From JAPOUP01 sp965199865 (GTDB taxonomy: Bacteria > Pseudomonadota > Alphaproteobacteria > Rhodobacterales > Rhodobacteraceae), in contig CBDATU010000017.1 in the NCBI GenBank assembly GCA_965199865.1, positions 85,121 through 149,120 on the forward strand: a stretch of 64,000 nt of DNA, in the 5' to 3' direction. The notes under the pieces were generated by a model that was not told where the DNA came from, made no database searches, and was given only the letters and a program-made list of their open reading frames with translations. Positions 45,206-53,210 of this stretch are shown here, piece after piece (the first letter of the stretch is position 1; each line of letters begins with the position of its first letter). The translations under genes and the position numbers were made by a program.

Positions 45206-45571
45206 CCCAGCGGGAGTTCTCACCGGCGATTGCCTACGGACTTCCATCGGGCGCCACTGCGATCTCCTGTCCGGCTCGCGAAGCGATGATCTGGCCACCA
45301 TCCCGGTCTGGCCGGGAGGCGCTTGATCAAATCGCGCTCAGCGCGCCCACCTCGACCCAGACGTGGAAGTGGGCCAAAAGGAGCTGCAGGAGTACCTATG
45401 CCTTGATCGGTGCCTAAATGCAGATCAGCCCACATTCTGGCGAACGTGGAGTGGCTACACCAATTGGTCCCACCAAACCGCACGGCCGTTCACCAATCCA
45501 CAATGTGTCGGCCAATACAGACTCCCTGCCATGCGCCTAACTGCGCAGCAAGCAGATCTAAGGAAAATGAT
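45206..45571. other. Upstream region of the enolase pseudogene
   Basis: No gene is supported here. The region contains a GntR/FadR-like palindrome, listed separately. The rest appears as decayed intergenic DNA. Confidence 0.4.
45459..45476. promoter_or_regulatory. GntR/FadR-like palindromes upstream of the enolase pseudogene
   Basis: TTGGT-CCC-ACCAA (45464-45476) is a perfect inverted repeat of the form bound by many FadR-subfamily GntR regulators. It overlaps a second palindrome, ACCAATTGGT (45459-45468). Both lie about 100 bases before the pseudogene. No GntR gene is present in the window, so the regulator and any current role are unknown. Confidence 0.35.
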
Positions 45572-46834
45572 GTGGCGAAAATTGAAAAAGTCCCGGCGCG
45601 GGAAGTACTTGACAGCAGCAGAAACCCGACCGTGCAGGCGGATGTGATTCTTGAGGATGGAAGTTTTGGCTCTGCAATCGTGCCATCCGGGGCATCGCCT
45701 GGAAAGAACGAAGCGGTGGAGCTCCGCGATGGTGGCCCGCGCTATCACGGCAAGCGTGTATTCAACGCAGTGAATGCGGTGAACACCGAGATCGTAGCCA
45801 AGATCCGAGGACGGGACGCGTCGGACCAGCGTAGGGCCGATGAAACCATGATTGAGCTTGAGGGCACGCCCAACAAGTCCAGGCTGGGGGCCAACGCGAT
45901 CCTGGCGATGTCCCTAGCGCTCACCAAGGCAGCCGCTGCCAGCTATCGCATGCCGCTCTACCCCTATGTCGGCGGATCGAATGTGCATGTCATTCCGGCC
46001 CCGGGAATGAATATCATCAACGGGGGGCCATGCAGATAACCTCCTGGATTTCCGGGAATTCATGATCATGCCATCCGTACGCATCGGCTCCGAGATCTTC
46101 CACAGGCTCAGGCGTGAACTGATGGCTGCGGGCCACCAGACGAATGTCGGTGATGAAGGTGGCTTTGTCCCAAATGTCGCCAGCGCATGCGAGGCGTTGG
46201 ATTACATCATGCGCTCCATCGAGAAAGCAGGCTATGAGCCCGGTGTCGATGTTGCCATCGTCCTTGACCCGGCCCCTTCGGAATTCTGGAAGGATGGCGC
46301 CTATCACTACGGGGGTGAAAACTGGTTCGCTCAGTCGATTCGCATGTCGCCTATCTGGGCGAGCTTGTCCGCGACTATCCGGTGATCTCGATTGAGGACC
46401 CCTGCGCGGAGTTTGACCGCGAGGGATGGTTGGAGGTAACGAAGGAACTGGGCGCAACGACGCAGCTCACCGGCGATGACAACTTCCGTACTAACATCAC
46501 GCTCCTGAACGACGGAATCTCCAGTGGCATCGCAAACTCAATTCTAGTGAAAATCAACCAGATTGGATCGCTCACCGAAGCGATGGACGTTTTCGGGCGC
46601 GCCCACAAGGCCGGTCACACAGTGGTGATGTCCCACAGGTCCGGCGAGAGCGAGGACATCACGGTGGCTGACCTTGCCGTTGCCACCGGCTGCGGGCAGA
46701 TCAAGATTAGCTCTCCATCTCGATCCGACCGCACGGTAAAGTATAACCGATTGATTTACATCGAGGAAGAGCTCGGAAACCGTGCCACTTATGGTAATGG
46801 CCACTTCTTCGATGCCTTCAAATGGAGCGGTTGA
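45572..46834 (+). pseudogene. eno: Enolase pseudogene
   Basis: The remains cover most of enolase (2-phosphoglycerate dehydratase). The N-terminus reads VAKIEKVPAREVLDSSRNPT from a GTG. KSRLGANAILAMSLALTKAA and PAPGMNIINGG follow, then QTNVGDEGGFVPNVASACEA, VISIEDPCAEFDREGW, GDDNFRTNITLLNDGI, VKINQIGSLTEAMDVFGRAH, MSHRSGESEDITVADLAVAT and YNRLIYIEEELGN. A frameshift occurs in the G run near 46022, about ten residues are deleted after the MIMP motif near 46072, and another frameshift lies near 46340. The catalytic Lys/His motifs survive but the protein cannot be made whole. A functional enolase must be encoded elsewhere if glycolysis operates. Several substitutions, such as KISSPSRSDR for the usual KTG..SRSDR, suggest this was already a divergent paralogue. 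Confidence 0.92.
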
Positions 46835-46939
46835 AACACGATATGATCCGAATGCAGCACCCAACGGGTTGACTGGAGGCGTGTGGGTAAGGAGTGAACC
46901 GCCATTCCTGCGGCCGTCCGCAGATCCCTGCCGACGGGC

Positions 46940-47178
46940 AAAAACCATAGTGCCGAAGCACGGCAGTTGGCTGAACATGGCGGAGATCGAGATCGGTATT
47001 CTCAGCCGACAGTGCCTGGACCGGCGGATACCGGACCAGCCCACCATGACAGGGGAAGTGGCGGCCTGGCAGGAGCGGCGCAACGGGTCGGGTGGAAAGG
47101 TGAACTGGCGGTTCACGACGGAAGACGCACGGATCAGGCTGAAGTCCCTATATCCGGCGGTTCAATGATGGTATACCA
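46940..47178 (+). mobile_element. IS630-family transposase 3' fragment
   Basis: The frame reads IVPKHGSWLNMAEIEIGILS, then RQCLDRRIPDQPTMTGEVAA, and ends NWRFTTEDARIRLKSLYPA before a stop at 47168. This is the conserved C-terminal end of IS630 transposases, including the glutamate of the DDE triad in NMAEIE. The N-terminal two thirds are missing. The sequence just after the stop, GGTATACCAC followed by TA, may be the element end with its TA target. Confidence 0.85.
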
Positions 47179-47322
47179 CTAGGACAGTATCCACGCCACA
47201 ACCGACTTTGCCGCTTTGGCTTCCGAATCCTTTATCGTCTGCTTAAGTTCGGCAATGACCGAGGTTGTGTCGGCGCGGAACCGCTCAAGTGCGGCTTTGT
47301 AGTCAGCCTGCATCGTGTTCAT
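47179..47322 (-). pseudogene. Fragment of a small coiled-coil protein gene
   Basis: Forty-seven residues starting MNTMQADYKAALERFRADTT form a charged helix and end SVVAWILS at the IS630 boundary. A GGGGAA sequence precedes the ATG. The composition resembles the start of short coiled-coil membrane proteins whose TM helix would follow the cut. It is most likely the 5' part of a gene truncated by the IS630 insertion. This is a weak call. Confidence 0.35.
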
Positions 47323-47473
47323 GCGTTCCCCAGCACGGCGACCTGCCGGGCTAGCTCGTGATTGTCTGGCGCTTCGCCCATGGCACACACCAGGCAATTA
47401 GTGGCTACACCGTCAAGCGCGAGGCCAGCGCAGAAAAAATGATCTGGTGGGACGGACCCCAACGGACGATTAC

Positions 47474-47524
47474 GCAAAAAGAGAAATTTTTTCTTGACAT
47501 ATGCTTTTTCTTGTTACTTTTTGC
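47474..47524. repeat. AT-rich segment with 8-bp inverted repeat
   Basis: GCAAAAAG (47474-47481) and CTTTTTGC (47517-47524) bracket a block that is far more AT-rich than the rest of the window. It includes TTGACA at 47494-47499 without a good -10 box. Possible roles are a promoter remnant, a replication or transfer site of the mobilisable element to the right, or an attachment site. None is proven. Confidence 0.3.
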
Positions 47525-47622
47525 CATGTAGATTTTGCAGGCTAGCTGCAGTGTCCTGCCAGGCTCCGCGTCGAGCAGGCACGTCGGGGACCCGGGCCTT
47601 CAAAGCCCGGTATGGAAACCGC

Positions 47623-47650
47623 GGAAAAGCCGCTTCCGGGCGGCTTTTCC
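47623..47650 (-). terminator. Intrinsic terminator after the DUF3800 gene
   Basis: GGAAAAGCCGC and GCGGCTTTTCC form an 11-bp stem around a 6-base loop, abutting the DUF3800 stop codon. On the minus strand the stem ends in TTTT. Symmetry allows termination in both directions. A second hairpin, CCGGGC with GCCCGG (47592-47610), lies just beyond. Confidence 0.7.
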
Positions 47651-48264
47651 TATCTGAGCAGGATGTCATACCGTGTTTCCGAGGATCTGGGGCTCATTCC
47701 CGTGCTGTCGGCCCGGCTTTGGGCACCGGCGACAAGGTCCGCGAGCTGCAGAAGCCTTGAAGCCGCCGAATCGATCATGGCGACGTGGCTGACGCCCTTG
47801 AAGTGGCCATGGTTCTGCCGTGCGCTCCCGATGACGGTCCAGAAGTCCTCGCTGCGGCTGTGCTGTTCGTGGAAGTCGATCATGACGTGAACCTTGCGGA
47901 CGCTGCCGAGGCAGGCCTTTTTCTTGAAGATACCGTGGGCTGTCGAAACCGTTTCAACGAGCGTACGGCCGTAAAGGACCGAGGGCGTATCGCCGACCTC
48001 ACGGGCGATGCGGTTCAGCATCACCATGGTGGCGGGCCTCCGCTGTGCGCCCGCGAAGGCCGCGAGGATCTCATGGACATAGTCCCGCTCAAGCTCCGCG
48101 GCATGGATCTCCTTCGCCGTGTCCCTGAGGCGGTCGGAGAACACCTTGTCCGCCTTGCCGGCATCGCGTCCGTAGACGGCGACACATCCCAAGGCAAAGC
48201 CTGGTTGTCCAGGGGATCCATGCTCATCGACGAAGACGAGAACCCGCTTGTTCAGCCTCGGCAT
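47650..48264 (-). CDS. DUF3800-domain protein
   Basis: The product is 204 residues from the ATG at 48264. A longer frame extends upstream, but there it only shadows the mobilisation gene. The N-terminus RVLVFVDEHGSPGQPGFALG is the DUF3800 signature (FxDExG, RNase-H-like fold), and VHVMIDFHEQHSRSEDF plus SAASRLLQLADLVAGA complete the expected acidic positions. DUF3800 proteins are uncharacterised and common on mobile elements. The ATG overlaps the stop of the upstream mobilisation-protein fragment (TGATG), so the pair was once coupled. A hairpin terminator follows directly. Confidence 0.85.
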   Translation of the reverse strand: MPRLNKRVLVFVDEHGSPGQPGFALGCVAVYGRDAGKADKVFSDRLRDTAKEIHAAELERDYVHEILAAFAGAQRRPATMVMLNRIAREVGDTPSVLYGRTLVETVSTAHGIFKKKACLGSVRKVHVMIDFHEQHSRSEDFWTVIGSARQNHGHFKGVSHVAMIDSAASRLLQLADLVAGAQSRADSTGMSPRSSETRYDILLR

Positions 48265-48507
48265 CAGGCGGTTCCCGGCTGATCGGGGGAGCTGTCCGCG
48301 GAACCTTCCCTCCAGTCGATGCCGAGGTCGTCGAAGAGGTGCCGGTCGCGTTCCCCGATGAAGCCGGGCAGCTCCTTCCGCAGCCATTTCCTGATGCCCG
48401 GCCCGCGCTTTGCGTCGTTCTCGATGCGGTGGAGGACGAGCGCCCCGAGGAGCACCTTGCGTCGGGTGTCCGGTTTTCTTAGTTTCTCCCTTGCGCGGGC
48501 CCTGATG
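48264..48507 (-). pseudogene. Mobilisation-protein C-terminal fragment fused to IS5 relic
   Basis: The last 80 residues of the frame, RAREKLRKPDTRRKVLLGAL then VLHRIENDAKRG, WLRKELPGFI and DRHLFDDLG, match as I recall the C-terminal half of small accessory mobilisation proteins encoded next to relaxases. Upstream of about 48507 the same open frame runs into IS5 transposase sequence, producing a chimera of up to 144 residues. The original N-terminus has been replaced by the IS insertion. It shows that the DUF3800 gene belonged to a mobilisable element. Family assignment is from motif memory. Confidence 0.6.
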
Positions 48508-48968
48508 GCCTCCCCGCGAGCGTCCGAGTCCCTGGCCCGAGGCCCCCCTTTTCCGCCGGCCGCTTTCTGGTGGGCCCTCATGACCGTGCCGTCGACGCAG
48601 ACGTACTCAAAATCGAACTCTCCGGATAACCTCTGAAAACACGGCCGGAAACACCGCTCTCCACCCAGCGCCGGAACCGTTTGAAGACACTGTTCCACTT
48701 ACCGAAGCGTTCCGGAAGGTCGCGCCACTGGACCCCGTCCGGGTGCGCCAGAGCACCGCCTCGACAAAGAGGCGGTTGTCCGCCGCCGTCACTCCCGGGT
48801 CACACTGCCTGCCCGGAAGGATGTCCCGGATCCGCTCCCACATGTCATCCGTCAGGACCTGCCTGCCTTCGCCCATCATACTGCCCTCGATTGCCTGAAT
48901 GGCCGTTTCGGCCTTTGCTGGGGGCATCCGTAGCCGATTCGAATCCGACGTTCAAATGTCAACGGACC
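48508..48968 (-). mobile_element. Truncated IS5-family (IS427-like) element, copy 1
   Basis: The transposase N-terminus is at the right (MWERIRDILPGRQCDPGVTA, NRLFVEAVLWRTRTG) and is frameshifted before the WRDLPERFGKW region. The part with YVCVDGTVMRAHQKAAGGKG is in another frame. The right terminal repeat ends at 48968 next to CTAG, the target used by the IS427 group. The left third of the element is missing and joins the mobilisation gene near 48507. The DNA is highly similar to copy 2, which lies at 52934-56128 in the same orientation. Confidence 0.85.
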
Positions 48969-48969
48969 C

Positions 48970-49040
48970 TAGACAACCTCCTTCAGTTCCCGCCTTTCCG
49001 CCTCTTCGAGGATTACCCTGTAGACCCGCTTTCCCGCCAT
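48970..49040 (-). pseudogene. IS630-family transposase 5' fragment, interrupted by IS5
   Basis: From ATG at 49040 the minus strand reads MAGKRVYRVILEEAERRELK then EVV, the typical start of IS630-family transposases. It is cut at the CTAG junction with IS5 copy 1. It is not the missing part of the IS630 fragment near 47 kb, because the two lie on opposite strands. CCATACCAC about 100 bases to the right may be its outer end. Confidence 0.6.
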
Positions 49041-49244
49041 TGGTTCCGCTCCCGTACCGCCCGTTACGCCCGTCCTCCGCGGTGGCCCTTTCCACAGTGT
49101 GGCGGGCCCATTCCTTTTCGCGAAGGGTTTCCTCTACCATACCACAAATGACGGCCAGGGCAAAAGACAGATCGACTGGCCAGCGGCGGAAAGATCCGCC
49201 ATTCAATGCAGGCAAACCACTAGTCAAAAGTCAGATGTGGATCT

Positions 49245-50537
49245 TTACCTCTCGCAGAGTTCGAAGAACATTGATCCCTGCTTGACCTCAATAACGCGCC
49301 CGTCAGTTTCATAGCCCCCATCTTCAATTATTGCAGCAGGCGCGAAAATCCCGGTTCTCGCAGAGGTTAGCTTGGAAAGCGTTGCGCCAAACCGATCTCG
49401 TTCGATGTCAATTTTTGCTTCGAGATCGTAGGTCAACGTTGGCAACCAACCATCGAGTAGAAACGAGACACCATCGATACGCGCAACAGACCCAAGATAT
49501 ACCGAAGGCGCTCCATCGGGCACAGCAACAGGCCAAAGGCGGAGTTGAACCCGGGGGATTGCTCCTCTCGCTTCCTGCCAAGCCAAGGCCGTCGCCCGGC
49601 CCTCCACCAGCAGCGTGGATGCCGGAGGCAAACCTGACCACGTGAAATGGGCGTGCTCCAACACATCGATATTACCCTGGGAAATGGCTGGGCTACGCAG
49701 CCACCCGGCTTCTGCGAGCGCCGCTTCGGGGTCAATCCCGGTGAGGACAAGATTGATGGGTTGCGCAGGATGCAATGGAGTTGGCCCTGCCGAGGCAACG
49801 AGCTGCTGATCGAATATCCCGCAGGCTGTGCTGAAAGGGACCGGCTCTACCAGCGCTTCGCGATCACTGGAAATCGCAAGACTGCCAAGGCTGACCGCAA
49901 CCACAAGGGCGAATGAATAGGCGCAGGCATAGGCAAAACGAAGGCCAAGCGGGGCGTGGCCTCGGCGGACAATGCGCGCACCGCCCAATACGATCAGAAG
50001 CGTCAGCAGCGCGAACGCTGCATAAGGGCCGACCCATTCAAGGAAGAACTGCCCTGGGGTTAGGCCGAAAGCCGCAAGAACCGTTGCGCCCAAATATCCC
50101 AGCAGCGCGTATTGCCCGATTTCTATTGCGGCCCCGAGCAGTGAAATCACGGCATAGGTGCGGGGATTCATGCCGAACACCCCGGCCATAGCCTGAGCCA
50201 GAGTCGAAAGGGGCGCGATCATTTGCGCAATCACCACCATCATCGGCCCCCGGCGCTCATAGAGGCCTCGGATGCGCGCGATCACTCCACCATCTGCGCC
50301 CACCCGATCCACGAAACGGTTGCCCGCCAGCCGGCCGATCCAAAAGGAACACTGGCACCCGCACCACGCGCCAACATAAGCCGCAATAAGCCAGCTCCAG
50401 CCGGTGCCTGACGCAATGCGGGTTCCGGCGAAGGCAAAGGCAGGCTCCGCAGGGATCAGATAGGACAGAAAGGGGATCGAATTGGCGAAGGCAATCAATG
50501 CCAAGAACGGCGTGCCCCACATGTCCAGTGCTGTCAT
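49245..50537 (-). CDS. DedA/VTT membrane protein with LssY-like C-terminal domain
   Basis: The product is 430 residues. Residues 1-200 form a DedA/VTT-type membrane domain with FLSYLIPAEPAFAFAGTRIA near 23, GAWCGCQCSFWIGRLAGNRF near 56 and RRGPMMVVIAQMIAPLSTLA near 95. A further TM helix near 215 is followed by a soluble domain from about 235 to the end, typical of LssY_C: QPINLVLTGIDPEAALAEAG, WLRSPAISQGNIDVLE and GVSFLLDGWLPTLTYDLEA. Such fusions are thought to act on the envelope or in lipid transport; the function is not established. It lies 18 bases after the multicopper oxidase gene and is surely co-transcribed with it. Confidence 0.85.
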   Translation of the reverse strand: MTALDMWGTPFLALIAFANSIPFLSYLIPAEPAFAFAGTRIASGTGWSWLIAAYVGAWCGCQCSFWIGRLAGNRFVDRVGADGGVIARIRGLYERRGPMMVVIAQMIAPLSTLAQAMAGVFGMNPRTYAVISLLGAAIEIGQYALLGYLGATVLAAFGLTPGQFFLEWVGPYAAFALLTLLIVLGGARIVRRGHAPLGLRFAYACAYSFALVVAVSLGSLAISSDREALVEPVPFSTACGIFDQQLVASAGPTPLHPAQPINLVLTGIDPEAALAEAGWLRSPAISQGNIDVLEHAHFTWSGLPPASTLLVEGRATALAWQEARGAIPRVQLRLWPVAVPDGAPSVYLGSVARIDGVSFLLDGWLPTLTYDLEAKIDIERDRFGATLSKLTSARTGIFAPAAIIEDGGYETDGRVIEVKQGSMFFELCER

Positions 50538-50555
50538 GATCGTACCATGCGTCGT

Positions 50556-52025
50556 TTACGTGACCGTAAACTGCCCCATCATGCCGCAATCCTCGTGTTC
50601 GAGGATATGGCAATGATACATATACGGGGTCTCGGCTGGGGCCTCGTAGTCGAAGCGGACCAGAACCTCGGACCAGGACCAGCCCTCTTCCACATGCACC
50701 ATGTCCTTCCAGCCGGCCGCGTAGGCGGGCGGCGGACTACCGTTCTGGGTGAGGATTCGGAAGGAGCAACCGTGTACATGGAACGGGTGCAGCATGTCGT
50801 CGACAGATACACGCCAAATCTCGGTATCGCCTATGCGGGCGGCCTCGTCGATCCGGTCCATTTTCATGGGCATCCCGTTGATCGCCATCGCGCCAGCATT
50901 GCCGCAGAAATTGTCCCAAGCGAGCGCAAGGGCTGTCAGATCGGCGCCGACATCCATCTGCAACTCAAACGACCGCGTCACCGTCGCATCTGCCGGGCGA
51001 GGCGGTTCCAGGTTGGCCAGGCGGGTGGGCATCGATCCGGCAAAGCCTTGATCAGCCGTGCGAGTGAGCGTGAGCGCGGTGGTCACTTGGTTGCCACCAA
51101 ATATGTTCGCGAAAAACCCACCGCCACCGTCGAGATTGACGTTAAGCGCATTGGTCACGGTGTCGTTCATGTCCACCAGGATTTCATAGCGCTCGCCGGG
51201 CGACATCAGGATGCTTTCGACTTCGACTGGGGAGGACAGAAATCCACCGTCAGAGGCAATCACCGTTACCGGTCCGCTCTGCATCGAGAGCTCAAGAAAG
51301 CGGGCATTGCAAGCATTCAGAATGCGGAGTCGGACGAGCCCCGTTGGAACGCTCTGCGACACGGGCGCGATCGCTCCATTCACGACCACTGTATCGCCCT
51401 GAAAACCGTCTTCAAAGACTTCGCCGGTGAGTTCATAACTCATGCGCCCGCCTGCATCGAAGGTCTTGTCTTGCAGAATGAGGGTGAAGTCGTCGACGCC
51501 GTACGTTTTTGGTAGATCCGCATCGAGGCTTCCTTCATCCTCGACGAGTAGAACGCCAGCAAGGCCATTATAGGTCTGCTGAGCTGTTTTCCCGTGCATA
51601 TGCGATTGGAACCAGTTCATGGAGGCATGCTGCACGATGGGCACATCTGGCGACCAGAGGCCGCCATCGGCGATCTCTTGATGCGGCCCGCCATCGACCT
51701 CGCCCGGGATGTGCAGCCCGTGCCAGTGGATCGTGGTGGTGTCGCCGATGTTGTTGGCGACATCAAACGGCAGCGTCTGGCCCTGCTTCACCCGCAGCAC
51801 GGGGCCAAGATAGCTGTTGTTGATGCCAAGTGTTTGGCTCATCGCCCCGGTGCCAAAATCATGGGTCCCGGATTTCAAGTCTAGGGCGATCCGTCCATCA
51901 ATGCCGCCAATCAGATCTGTCATCGGGATCAACGGAAGTGGGCGCTGCGTGGTTTGGGCAAACCCAACTGCACCAGCGGCAACACAGGTCACACCGGTCC
52001 AGATTAAGAATTCACGACGCTTCAT
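50556..52025 (-). CDS. Multicopper oxidase (CueO/CopA-like), Tat-exported
   Basis: The product is 489 residues from the ATG preceded by AGGAGGA; the 36 extra upstream codons belong to the previous gene region. The twin-arginine signal MKRREFLIWTGVTCVAAGA targets it folded to the periplasm. All four copper-ligand motifs are present: HWHGLH near residue 96, WFQSHMHG near 138, HPFHVHG near 410 and HCHILEHEDCGMM near 471, giving the type 1 and trinuclear sites. The second motif has WFQSH instead of the common WYHSH. It probably oxidises Cu(I) or phenolic substrates for copper tolerance. It lies between two IS5 copies, suggesting acquisition as mobile cargo. Confidence 0.92.
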   Translation of the reverse strand: MKRREFLIWTGVTCVAAGAVGFAQTTQRPLPLIPMTDLIGGIDGRIALDLKSGTHDFGTGAMSQTLGINNSYLGPVLRVKQGQTLPFDVANNIGDTTTIHWHGLHIPGEVDGGPHQEIADGGLWSPDVPIVQHASMNWFQSHMHGKTAQQTYNGLAGVLLVEDEGSLDADLPKTYGVDDFTLILQDKTFDAGGRMSYELTGEVFEDGFQGDTVVVNGAIAPVSQSVPTGLVRLRILNACNARFLELSMQSGPVTVIASDGGFLSSPVEVESILMSPGERYEILVDMNDTVTNALNVNLDGGGGFFANIFGGNQVTTALTLTRTADQGFAGSMPTRLANLEPPRPADATVTRSFELQMDVGADLTALALAWDNFCGNAGAMAINGMPMKMDRIDEAARIGDTEIWRVSVDDMLHPFHVHGCSFRILTQNGSPPPAYAAGWKDMVHVEEGWSWSEVLVRFDYEAPAETPYMYHCHILEHEDCGMMGQFTVT

Positions 52026-52404
52026 GGGTATTTCCTCCTGAATTAGAAATCGGATTTTTGACCGGCGCTTTCTGCACAATCTCTCCTTTGCGTGGGGCTC
52101 TTTCTTTGAGATAGAGTTCTCCAACGGTCGCAACGACGCTCAGGCCAATGAGAGCCAGAATGACAATAGGCAATATGAAGGGAAGAACGACAGCGTTTGT
52201 GAGGAACGCAGCTATGCTGCGCAATCGGCTGTTATCGGCGCGGTCTGAAGACCTCTTCTGCCTTTGAGATCGTTTCCCTGAAAGCCTCATCCTTTTGCGC
52301 AAATATGGGGGATTATATACCAAAGTCCCAATCGAGGCTTGCGCCGTGAAATCCTTGACAATCCCAATCGCGTCCCAGGCTTCGGGATCCTCGACAACTT
52401 TCAT
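52012..52404 (-). CDS. Small single-TM protein upstream of the multicopper oxidase
   Basis: The product is 130 residues if started at ATG 52404; the frame stays open upstream to 52647 but there overlaps the HNH gene. It has a charged N-terminal half (YLRKRMRLSGKRSQRQKRSS), one strong TM segment (FILPIVILALIGLSVVATVG) and a polar tail. Its end overlaps the oxidase start by 14 bases, arguing for translational coupling and a real gene. No ribosome binding site is seen at the chosen start. I do not recognise the family. Confidence 0.55.
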   Translation of the reverse strand: MKVVEDPEAWDAIGIVKDFTAQASIGTLVYNPPYLRKRMRLSGKRSQRQKRSSDRADNSRLRSIAAFLTNAVVLPFILPIVILALIGLSVVATVGELYLKERAPRKGEIVQKAPVKNPISNSGGNTHEAS

Positions 52405-52481
52405 TGGGCGAAGCGCGGTTCTGGCCGGTTCCGATGACGTTGGGATTGAACCGTCCGCCTTGCGGATAACGAATGGCTTTG

Positions 52482-52929
52482 TCAGGCCGCAAGCTTCATC
52501 ATCAGGTATTCCATACCCCTGTCGCCCTTCACGGAGTTGCAATTCCCACATGGAGGCTGAAGGTTGTCGATATGGTCCGTCCCTCCCTTTGACCGTGGAA
52601 TTATGTGATCCACCGTGAGATTCCGCAACAGGAAATGCACTCCGCACCCGTTGCAGTGGCCTTCCTGTTCCCCATACAGATCCTGCTTGTTCTTCGCGTC
52701 ATTGTATCTGACCAGCTGCCCTATGTCGGTTCGCTGGGGAATGTCCATCCGGTGAACGACCGTCTTATGCACGAAAATGCCAAGCTCGTCCCGAAGCCGC
52801 GACAGCACAAGGTCAGCGGCCCTGGAAGATATGTCTATCCCTACCCATTGCCGGTGCGGATCACGCGCTGCCATGCGGGCCGTCACGCAGCCGCAGAATG
52901 GATCAGGCACCATATCGCCTTCATTGGAA
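52482..52929 (-). pseudogene. 5'-truncated DNA methyltransferase-HNH endonuclease gene
   Basis: The remaining frame opens with VPDPFCGCVTARMAARDPHR then QWVGIDIS, the DPFxGxGT and SAM-binding end of a DNA methyltransferase domain, followed by AADLVLSRL. It continues with an HNH nuclease module: GHCNGCGVHFLLRNLTVDHI, then IPRSKGGTDHIDNL, then CGNCNSVKGDRG. Such methyltransferase-HNH fusions exist as single proteins of about 400-450 residues. Here the N-terminal two thirds are missing because IS5 copy 2 is inserted at the adjacent CTAG. The HNH part alone may still be expressed but is probably inactive. Confidence 0.85.
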
Positions 52930-53210
52930 CTAGGGGTGCGTTGACAATCATCTGGCGGCGATCACGGTCGCCGCCGGAAGAAACGTCGCCCGGAAACTCG
53001 CCGCAGTCCTGTTGTACCGTGTCGCGACGACCCGGAACTCCCTGCTTCTGGCGGGGAAACTGTCGATCCGGTGGCGCCAGCCATACATCACCCGGTCATG
53101 CTCACGCACCACCTTCCTGTTCGACCGCGACGGAATCACCACGGCAGATTCGCGCCGCCCGGCCCGGAGACCAGCCAGTCGGCACCGGACGCCCGGTCCG
53201 CGACCAGCGC

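Larger units (their letters stand above)
46835..47649. other. Mobile-DNA scar region between enolase pseudogene and DUF3800 gene
   Basis: This 0.8-kb stretch contains, in order, an IS630 transposase 3' fragment, a short coiled-coil gene fragment and an AT-rich block with an inverted repeat. Two hairpins then precede the DUF3800 stop. Individual items are listed separately; nothing else is supported. Confidence 0.5.

Noticed and set aside
47591..47610. Hairpin with CTTCAAA loop, like the anticodon arm of a selenocysteine tRNA
   Set aside because: No T-arm or acceptor stem surrounds it, and it stands in a mobile-DNA scar next to a terminator.
52482..52929. Functional restriction-modification system
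   Set aside because: The methyltransferase portion is cut off by the IS5 insertion and no partner gene is nearby.
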